A DNA stretch of 64,000 nt, from assembly GCF_000272045.2 (NCBI RefSeq), contig NZ_AJYZ02000041.1:856903-920902 (forward strand). The letters are read 5' to 3'. The notes under the pieces are model-generated. The model was not told the origin of the DNA. It saw only the letters and a list, made by a program, of their open reading frames with translations, and made no database searches. This DNA is from Vibrio crassostreae 9ZC13. Lineage in GTDB: Bacteria; Pseudomonadota; Gammaproteobacteria; Enterobacterales; Vibrionaceae. Positions 53,118-62,600 of this stretch are shown here, piece by piece. Position 1 is the stretch's first letter. Each line of letters starts with the position of its first letter. Made by a program: the position numbers and the translations under genes.

Positions 53118-55040
53118 GTGAGGTCTCTAGAATTGGAAAATTCGGTTAATTTGGAACGCATCCGTGCTGAGTATAATGTAAAGCACTGGAGCCAAGGTTT
53201 TTATGGAATTGATGATAACGGTGAGGTGTATGTTTCACCGAGCGAGACGGATCATCAAGTCCCACTAAGTAAGATCGTAAAACAGTTAGAGCAAAGAAAT
53301 ATTGGTTTACCTGCTCTTGTGCGTTTTCCTCAAATAGTGCATCAACGTGTGCACAATATCTGTAACGCATTTAACCAAGCGATCGACGAATATCAGTACG
53401 ACAATCGTTACCTACTTGTTTATCCGATTAAAGTTAACCAACAAAAAGAAGTGGTTGATGAGATCTTAGCGAGCCAAGCTCAATTAGAGCAAAAGCAGCT
53501 AGGACTAGAGGCGGGCAGCAAACCTGAACTATTAGCGGTATTGGCGCTGGCTCAAAAAGCGAGCTCTGTGATCGTGTGTAACGGTTACAAAGACAGAGAA
53601 TACATCCGTCTTGCGCTGATTGGCGAAAAGCTAGGCCACAAAGTCTTTATCGTTCTAGAGAAGTTGTCTGAGCTTGATCTTGTTCTTTCTGAAGCGAAAG
53701 CACTTGGCGTAAAACCTCGTTTGGGTTTACGTATCCGTCTTGCTTCTCAAGGCGCAGGTAAATGGCAAGCAAGTGGTGGTGAGAAGTCGAAATTCGGTTT
53801 GTCTGCATCACAAGTGCTTACTGTTATCGAACGCTTGAAAGCCGAAGACCAGCTGGATGTACTTGAACTTGTGCACTTCCACCTAGGTTCACAAATGGCA
53901 AACATTCGTGACGTGCGAAATGGCGTGAGTGAAGCAGCTCGTTTCTACTGTGAACTGCGTGATATTGGCGTTCAACTGAAGTTCTTAGATGTTGGTGGTG
54001 GCTTGGCAGTCGATTACGACGGCACGCGTAGCCAATCTTCAAACTCAATGAATTACGGCTTGCTTGAGTACGCTCGTAACATCGTGATGACAGTAGGGGA
54101 TATTTGTAAACTCTACAATCAGCCACAACCTGTGATTATTTCGGAGTCTGGTCGCTCACTGACTGCGCACCATGCTGTGTTGATCACCAACGTGATTGGT
54201 ACTGAAAGCTACTCACCGGAAGATATGGCTGCGCCAGAAGCAGACGCACCACTGTTGCTAAACAACATGTGGAAGAACTTCTTGGAGTTAGATGCAGGTA
54301 ATGATGACCGCGCGCTGATTGAGATCTACAACGACACGCAAAGTGATATCGCAGAAGCACACAACCAATTTGCGACAGGCATGCTGAACCTTCAGCACCG
54401 TGCTTGGGCAGAACAGATGTCTTTGCGTATTAACTATGAACTTAGCTCTCGTATGAGTACTAAGAACCGCTACCACCGTCCAATCTTGGATGAGTTGAGT
54501 GAGCGTTTGGCTGATAAGTTTTTCGTGAACTTCTCTTTGTTCCAATCGTTGCCAGATGCTTGGGGTATCGATCAGGTGTTCCCTGTATTGCCTCTAAGTG
54601 GTTTGGACAATGCGGACGAGCGACGCGCGGTAGTACTGGATATCACATGTGATTCTGACGGTACGATCGATCAGTATGTTGACGGCCAGGGCATTGAAAC
54701 AACGTTGCCAGTTCCAGCATGGAATCCAGACGAACCTTACCTGATGGGCTTCTTCTTAGTAGGCGCATACCAAGAGATCTTGGGTGATATGCATAACCTA
54801 TTTGGTGATACGCACAGTGTGGTGGTGAACGTTGATGAGAGCGGAGAAGCGAACATTGACTACATCAACGAAGGCGACACGGTTGAAGACATGATGCGTT
54901 ATGTTCATATCGATATGGACCTAATTCGTCAGAACTACAAAGAATTGGTAACGGCGAAAGTACCAGCGCAAGAGCAGCAAAGCGTACTTGAAGAGTTAGA
55001 GCAAGGCTTGATGGGTTACACCTATCTTGAGGATTTTTAA
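53118..55040 (+). CDS. speA: Biosynthetic arginine decarboxylase
   Basis: This fold-III PLP enzyme of about 640 residues makes agmatine from arginine. The PLP lysine is in RYLLVYPIKVNQQKEV, the cofactor-binding glycines in LDVGGGLAVDYDG, and the C-terminal catalytic cysteine region in VVLDITCDSDGTIDQYVDG. The open frame begins with TTG at 53061 inside a predicted leader stem, and an ATG at 53104 is out of frame. I chose the GTG at 53118 because coding similarity seems to start near RSLELENSVNLERIRAEYN, but no clear ribosome-binding site supports it. The stop overlaps the speB start (TAATG). Confidence 0.9.
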   Translation: MRSLELENSVNLERIRAEYNVKHWSQGFYGIDDNGEVYVSPSETDHQVPLSKIVKQLEQRNIGLPALVRFPQIVHQRVHNICNAFNQAIDEYQYDNRYLLVYPIKVNQQKEVVDEILASQAQLEQKQLGLEAGSKPELLAVLALAQKASSVIVCNGYKDREYIRLALIGEKLGHKVFIVLEKLSELDLVLSEAKALGVKPRLGLRIRLASQGAGKWQASGGEKSKFGLSASQVLTVIERLKAEDQLDVLELVHFHLGSQMANIRDVRNGVSEAARFYCELRDIGVQLKFLDVGGGLAVDYDGTRSQSSNSMNYGLLEYARNIVMTVGDICKLYNQPQPVIISESGRSLTAHHAVLITNVIGTESYSPEDMAAPEADAPLLLNNMWKNFLELDAGNDDRALIEIYNDTQSDIAEAHNQFATGMLNLQHRAWAEQMSLRINYELSSRMSTKNRYHRPILDELSERLADKFFVNFSLFQSLPDAWGIDQVFPVLPLSGLDNADERRAVVLDITCDSDGTIDQYVDGQGIETTLPVPAWNPDEPYLMGFFLVGAYQEILGDMHNLFGDTHSVVVNVDESGEANIDYINEGDTVEDMMRYVHIDMDLIRQNYKELVTAKVPAQEQQSVLEELEQGLMGYTYLEDF

Positions 55041-55966
55041 TGAACGATCTATTTACGAAACCAGATTACTCGTTGTACTCCAATGCGATGACGTTTATGC
55101 GTCGTCCATTGGTGCAAAACCCAATCGACAACGATGCTGATGTGGTTGTGTTGGGCGCGCCGTTAGATATGGCGACGTCTGGTCGTCCGGGTGCTCGTAT
55201 GGGACCTGATGCGATTCGTCGTGCGTCAGTAAACTTGGCGTGGGAAGGTAAAAAATTCCCTTGGGACTTCAATGTATTTGAACACACCTCGGTCATTGAT
55301 GCTGGCGACCTTGTGTTTGATTGCGGTGATGCAGAAGACCTAACTCAACGTTTAGAAGCGGCGGCTGATGCGATTTTAAATAGCGGTAAAACATTGCTTG
55401 GATTAGGTGGCGATCACTTCATTACACTGCCTTTGTTAAGAGCATATGGCAAGAAGTACGGTGAGATGGCTCTGATTCACTTCGACGCGCACACTGACAC
55501 TTACAGTCAGGGTAGTCGTTACGATCACGGTACTATGTTCTACCATGCGCCAAATGAAGGTTTAATTTCGCCTGAACATTCAGTGCAAATTGGTATTCGT
55601 ACAGAGTACAAGCAGGAAGGGCACGGCTTTAACGTTATTAACGCGATGCAAGCGAACGACATGAGCGTGGACGAGATCATTGCTCAAGTGAAAGGTATTG
55701 TTGGTAATAAGCCAGTGTACTTAACGTTTGATATCGATTGTCTGGATCCTGCTTTTGCTCCGGGTACCGGCACACCAGTATGTGGTGGTTTGAACTCAGA
55801 TAAAGTGCTCAAAATCATCCGTGGCTTACAGGGTATCAACATGGTTGGTATGGACGTTGTAGAAGTGTCTCCTGCCTATGACCAAAGCGAAATTACGGCA
55901 TTGGCTGGTGCGACGATTGCTCTCGAGCTGCTTTACGTCTGGACTGCAAATCGCCTTGCTAAATAG
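55040..55966 (+). CDS. speB: Agmatinase
   Basis: The 308-residue ureohydrolase converts agmatine to putrescine and urea. The binuclear manganese ligands are visible in GGDHFITLP, HFDAHTDTY and TFDIDCLDPAFAPGTGTP. It overlaps speA by one base, so the two steps of the ADC pathway are made together. A strong terminator follows. Confidence 0.96.
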   Translation: MNDLFTKPDYSLYSNAMTFMRRPLVQNPIDNDADVVVLGAPLDMATSGRPGARMGPDAIRRASVNLAWEGKKFPWDFNVFEHTSVIDAGDLVFDCGDAEDLTQRLEAAADAILNSGKTLLGLGGDHFITLPLLRAYGKKYGEMALIHFDAHTDTYSQGSRYDHGTMFYHAPNEGLISPEHSVQIGIRTEYKQEGHGFNVINAMQANDMSVDEIIAQVKGIVGNKPVYLTFDIDCLDPAFAPGTGTPVCGGLNSDKVLKIIRGLQGINMVGMDVVEVSPAYDQSEITALAGATIALELLYVWTANRLAK

Positions 55967-56625
55967 TTGTGTGTCATTGCTAACAGCATAACGCTATATA
56001 CTGATTTTAAAGCCCACTAAGGTTCAACTTAGTGGGCTTTTTTGGATACCTCGAAATATCCATTTGCAACTTCTACTCATTGTCCCTGTATACCCATTCA
56101 ATACTCTAACTGTTGTATATGTAATTGACGCCATATACGGTGTTTGAACAGTTTCTCATCAGCTTTATGCTGCACCTTGTCTCAAATATGGGATTTAGTT
56201 CTTCTTTGGGGTTTAGGTATATATCGACCCTATCAATCGCCCATAAATCCTAATGATTTATCAACTTTATTACTGTATATATTTATAAAAATTTGAGGTG
56301 TAATTAAGGTATGCGTTTTATTGCATATTAATCAACACCCTATAAACTTTTGCTTAGTCCATGAACAAACTAAAGTGAATGCCTAGATTTGTGAAAAGAA
56401 GTCACTTCGCACAGACATGACATTTCGGATAAGGAAGACTAGGCTTAAAGTTCAGTAAACTATAAAAAAACAGGCGAAACGGAACTGACTCATCACATAC
56501 ATCAGTCTACGTAATTGATTGTTAATGCAGAGAATAAGTTCTGAATATAATTTAAGCCTGAAACCGTTATTACTATCATTTTCACGATGTTGGGCAATAC
56601 AGCATTTTGTGACCTCGGGGGATAT
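55967..56625. other. Long upstream region of the giant adhesin gene
   Basis: About 660 bases between speB and the adhesin start. After the speB terminator the DNA is very AT-rich and contains no ORF on the plus strand. It is long enough for a complex promoter with several regulator sites. I saw no c-di-GMP riboswitch core. Confidence 0.5.
56009..56040 (+). terminator. Terminator of the speA-speB operon
   Basis: A 13-bp perfect stem (AAAGCCCACTAAG / CTTAGTGGGCTTT) with a 6-base loop and a TTTTTT tail. Confidence 0.92.
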
Positions 56626-59600
56626 ATGGGTATTGAAGTTTCGCGCCAAGCTGCAGTTGTAGAGGCAGTGAGTGGAGAAGTCATTGCGGTTAAGTCTGAT
56701 GGAAGCGCACGAAAAATTTCAGTTGGCGATATTATTCGTGAAAACGAGATTGTTATCACTGCAAACCAAGCAGAGCTGTTATTAGGTAACCCAAACGGTG
56801 TCACTGAGGTGGCAAGTAATTGTGTTGGCTGTGTTGATCAAGACTTAGTGTGGGCTGATGCTCCTATCGCTGGAGAAGTTAATTTTGACTTACAGCAAGC
56901 CGATGCAGGAGATTTTGATGATGATGAATTTGCTGCTATCCAAGAAGCCATTTTAGGTGGTGCCGATCCGACCCAAATCTTAGAAGCAACGGCTGCGGGG
57001 GGCGGATTAGGTTCTGCAAACGCTGGCTTTGTGACGATTGACTACAACTACACCGAAACTCATCCGTCGACATTTTTTGAGACCGCAGGTCTAGCAGAAC
57101 AAACGGTTGATGAAGACCGAGAAGAGTTCAGAACAATAACCCGTTCATCGGGAGGTCAATCAATCAGTGAAGTGCTCACCGAAGGCTCCATTTCTGGCAA
57201 TACCTACCCCCAATCTATTACAACTACCGAAACGATTATTGCTGGTAGTTTAGCGCTCTCCCCTGATTCTTTTGTTCCAGAAGCACTGTCTCTCGCTTCG
57301 CTACTCACAGAGCTAAACAGTGATATTACTTCAAGTGGTCAACCCGTTACGTTTACTTATGATGCGGCGACGAACTCTATCATTGGTGTTCAAGGCACCG
57401 ATGAAGTATTACGCATCGACATCGATGTTGTTAGTGTTGGAAACAACGCTGAGCTTTCATTGACCACAACGATTTCTCAACCAATTGATCACGTAACGTC
57501 TGTTGGTGGCGGTCAGGTTTCCTATACAGGCGATCAAATTAACATCACTTTTGATATTCAAGGTGAAGACACCGCCGGAAACCCATTAGCAACACCAATT
57601 AATGCGCAAGTTGCCGTGGTTGATGGGGGCGATCCGTCTGCTGAAAGTGTGAATATCAGTAACGTAGAAACTAGCAGTGCAGCAATTGAAGGAACGTTCT
57701 CCAATATTGGTAGTGATAATCTTCAATCAGCTGTATTTGATGCTGGTGCACTGGACCAGTTTGATGGGTTGCTCAGTGATAATCAAAATACGCTTGCAAG
57801 GCTATCTGATGATGGGACAACGATCACTTTGTCCATTCAAGGTCGAGGTGAGGTTGTTCTCACTATCTCACTAGATACCGATGGTACTTATAAATTCGAG
57901 CAGTTTAATCCAATAGAACAAGTGGGCACCGATTCACTGACGTTCGATTTACCGATCACGATTACCGATTTCGACCAAGATGTTGTAACCAATAACATCA
58001 ACATTGTTATCACTGATGGCGATAGCCCAGTCATTACTAATGTCGACAGTATTAGTGTCGATGAAGCAGGCATCATTGGTGGCTCACAAGAGGGAACCGC
58101 GCCTGTAGCGGGGAGCGGAAGTATCACTGCCGATATTTTCGAAAGCGACATCATCGACCATTATGAACTGGAGCCGACGGAATTTAATACGGGTGGCAGC
58201 TTGGTTTCAAATGGTGAGGCTGTGCTACTTGAGCTGATTGGTGAGATCGGTGGTGTAAGAACTTATGAAGGTTACGTTGAGGTCAATGGAACGAGAATTA
58301 CGGTCTTTGATGTTAAAATTGATAGCCCTTCATTGGGCAACTATGAGTTTAATCTTTATGAAGAACTTTCTCATCAAGGCGCTGAAGATGCGCTGCTAAC
58401 TTTTGCATTGCCAATTTATGCTGTTGATGCAGATGGCGACCGTTCTGCACTGTCTGGAGGTTCGAACACACCAGAAGCTGCTGAGATCCTCGTTAATGTT
58501 AAAGACGATGTCGTTGAATTAGTTGATAAGGTTGAATCAGTCACCGAGCCGACCTTAGCGGGCGATACTATTGTTTCGTATAACCTGTTCAATTTTGAAG
58601 GCGCAGATGGTTCTACAATTCAATCGTTTAACTACGACGGTGTTGATTACTCACTCGATCAAAGCCTGCTCCCCGATGCTACCCAGATTTTCAGTTTTAC
58701 TGAAGGTGTCGTCACTATCTCATTAAACGGTGACTTCAGTTTTGAAGTCGCTCGTGATATCGACCACTCAAGCAGTGAAACTATCGTCAAACAGTTCTCA
58801 TTTTTAGCCGAAGATGGTGATGGGGATACTGATAGTTCGACGCTTGAGTTAAGTATTACCGATGGCCAAGATCCGATCATTGATTTTATCCCGCCTGTGA
58901 CTCTCTCTGAAACCAACCTTAATGACGGCTCTGCTCCCAGCGGAAGTACAGTTAGCGCAACCGAGACGATTACCTTTACCGCAGGCAGCGACGATGTAGC
59001 AAGTTTCCGTATTGAACCAACAGAGTTTAATGTGGGCGGTGCACTTAAATCGAATGGATTTTCGGTTGAGATAAAAGAAGATTCGGCTAATCCGGGTACT
59101 TACATTGGCTTTATTACCAACGGTTCGGGCGCTGAAATCCCAGTGTTTACGATTGCTTTCTCTACGAGCACATTGGGTGAATACACCTTTACTCTGCTTG
59201 AAGCGTTAGACCATGTAGATGGTTTAGATAAGAACGATCTGAGCTTTGATCTGCCTATTTATGCGGTTGATACGGACGGCGACGATTCATTGGTGTCTCA
59301 GCTTAATGTGACTATCGGTGATGATGTTCAAATCATGCAAGACGGTACGTTAGATATCATCGAGCCAAATCTTGCTGACGGCACTGTAACAACCAACACC
59401 ATTGACGTGATGCCCGATCAAAGTGCAGATGGCGCGACCATCACTCAGTTCAATTATGACGGTGTCGTAAATACACTGGATCAAAGTATTTCAGGCGAGC
59501 AGCAGTTTAACTTCGCAGAAGGTCGCTTGTTCATCACCCTTGAAGGTGAAATGCGTTTCGAGCCAAACCGTAACCTAGACCACTCTGCGAGTGAAGACAT

Positions 59601-62600
59601 TGTTAAGTCGATAGTCGTGACGTCGAATGACTTTGATAACGACCCGGTGACATCAACCGTTACTTTGACCATTACTGATGGTGATAACCCTACTATCGAT
59701 GCTGTTCCGAGTGTTGCTCTTGAAGAATCGGATCTCGCTGATGGCTCATCACCAAGCGGCAGTGCGGTTAGCCAAACAGAAACCATCACTTTCACCAACC
59801 AAAGTGACGATGTTGAGAAATTCCGTTTAGAGCCTAGTGAATTTAACGTTGGCGATTCTCTCACGTCCGATGGTCTGGTGATCGAGATTAGAGAAGAACC
59901 TGCAGGTTCGGGTAATTATATCGGTTTCACGACTGATATTTCGAATACTGAAACTACCGTTTTCACTCTTGATTTCAGCAGTACTAATTTGGGTGAATAC
60001 ACCTTTACGCTTATCGAAGCGATTGACCACACGCCGATTCAAGGCAATAACGACCTCACATTCAACTTGCCTGTTTACGCCGTCGATAGCGACGGTGACG
60101 ACTCTCTGATGTCTCCGTTGGCGGTGACGATCACCGATGACGTTCAAGTGATGGTCAATAGCTCACTCGATATTGAAGAGCCAACGGTCTCGGATTTAGC
60201 GGCAGGTACGCCGACCACGACAACGGTTAATGTTCTTGATGAAGAAGGCGCTGATGGAACGACCATTACTCAGTTGACCTACGATGGTGGAGCGGTACTA
60301 ACACTTGACCAAAGCGATACGGGTGAACAGAAATTTGATGTTCCTGAGGGTTCGCTGTATATCACCCTACAGGGCGACGTGCGTTTCGAGCCTAATCGCA
60401 ATCTCGACCACACAGGTGGAGACATTGTTAAATCGATAGTGGTGACCTCAAGTGATTCTGATAACGATCTTGTTTCCTCAACGGTTACGCTGACCATTAC
60501 CGATGGCGATATTCCAACGATTGATAATGTACCAAGTGTTACGCTATCTGAATCCAACCTGAGTGATGGCTCTACTCCAAGCGGCAGTGCGGTCAGTCAA
60601 ACTGAGACGATTACCTTCACCAACCAAAGTGATGATGTGACGAGTTTCCGTATTGAACCTACTGAGTTCAATATTGGCGGCCTTCTAAAATCGAATGGAC
60701 TGACGGTTGAGTTGAAAGTCGACCCAAGTACGCCGGGTGGCTACATCGGCTTTGTGACGACGGCGCCTAATGTTGAAACGAACGTGTTCACGATTAGTTT
60801 TTCGGATACCAATATCGGTCAATACACCTTCACACTGTTGGAAGCGTTAGATCACGTTGATGGGCTAGGAAATAACAACCTAAGCTTTGACCTGCCGGTT
60901 TACGCTGTTGATAAAGATGGTGATGATTCACTGGTGTCTCAACTCAATGTGACTATCGGTGATGATGTCCAAATCATGCAAAACGGCACATTAGATATCG
61001 TTGAACCGAATGTTGCTGATTTGGCTGGTGGTACTGTAACGACCAATACCATCGATGTGATGCCAACGCAAAGTGCTGACGGCGCGACAATCATTCAGTT
61101 CACCTACGATGGTCAACTTCGAACACTTGATCAAACTGACAATGGCGAGCAAAAGTTCAGCTTCACGGAAGGAGAGTTATTCATTACTCTTCAAGGTGAA
61201 GTGCGTTTTGAGCCAAATCGTAATTTAGACCACACAACGAGCGAAGACATCGTCAAATCGATTGTCGTGACCTCAAGTGATTTAGATAACGATGTGGTGA
61301 CGTCAACGGTCACACTGACGATTACTGATGGCGATATTCCAACCATCGAATCCGTACCAAGCGTGACGCTATCAGAAACACAGCTTGCCGATGGCTCGAC
61401 ACCAAGCGGTAGCGCAGTACGTCAAACCGAGACGATTACTTTCACTAACCAAAGTGATGATGTGACGAGTTTCCGCATTGAACCAACTGAGTTTAATGTC
61501 GGTGGTGTACTGAAATCGAATGGGTTTGCGGTCGAGATAAAAGAAGATTCTGCTAATCCGGGCACTTACATAGGCTTTATTACCAACGGTTCGAGCGCTG
61601 AAGTCCCCGTGTTTACCATTAGCTTCTCTTCAGCCACGTTAGGTGAATACACTTTCACTCTACTTGAAGCGCTAGACCATGTTGCTGGCCTAGCGAACAA
61701 TGATCTGAGCTTTGATCTGCCTGTTTATGCGGTAGACAGTGATGGTGATGATTCACTGGTATCGCAGCTTAATGTAACGATTGATGATGATGTTCAAATC
61801 ATGCAAGGTGGTGCGCTCAATATTACCGAGCCGACCGTCGCTGATTTAGCGGCTGGTACACCGACCACGGCTACTTTTGATGTCATGCCAAACCAAAGTG
61901 CTGACGGCGCGACCATCACTCAGTTCACTTATGATGGCGTCGTAAACACCCTCGATCAAAATATTGCAGGCGAACAGCAGTTTATCTTCGCAGAAGGCAA
62001 ACTGTACATTACCCTCGAAGGTGAAGTTCGCTTTGAGCCTAATCGAGATCTTGACCATACGGCCGGCGATATTGTTAAGTCGATAGTGGTGACCTCAAGC
62101 GATTTCGACAAAGACTCAGTCACGTCAACCGTTACGTTAACGATCACCGATGGTGATATTCCAACCATTGATGTTATTCCAACGGTTAGCTTATCTGAAA
62201 CGAACCTGACGGATGGTTCAGCCCCAAGTGGCAGTGCGGTAAGTCAAACCGAAACCATCACCTTCACTAATCAAAGTGATGATGTGGTCCGCTTCCGCCT
62301 TGAACCAACAGAGTTCAATACCAATGATGCACTCACATCGAATGGTTTAGCTGTTGAATTACGTGAAGATCCGCAAGGGTCGGGCAACTACATCGGATTT
62401 ACAACCAGCTCGTCGAATGCGGTAACCACAGTATTTACGTTGAGTTTTTCTGGGACAACCTTAGGTGAATACACCTTTACCTTAATCGAAGCCTTGGATC
62501 ATCAAGATGCACGTGGCAACAACGACCTGAGTTTTGATCTGCCTGTGTATGCGGTGGATAGTGACGGCGACGATTCGTTAGTCTCTCAGCTTGGCGTGAC

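Noticed and set aside
55967..56625. c-di-GMP riboswitch upstream of the adhesin
   Set aside because: I looked for the conserved GEMM core and tetraloop receptor segments and did not find them.
56452..56804. Minus-strand ORFs overlapping the adhesin start and its upstream region
   Set aside because: They are antisense to the retention-module codons and have no supporting features.
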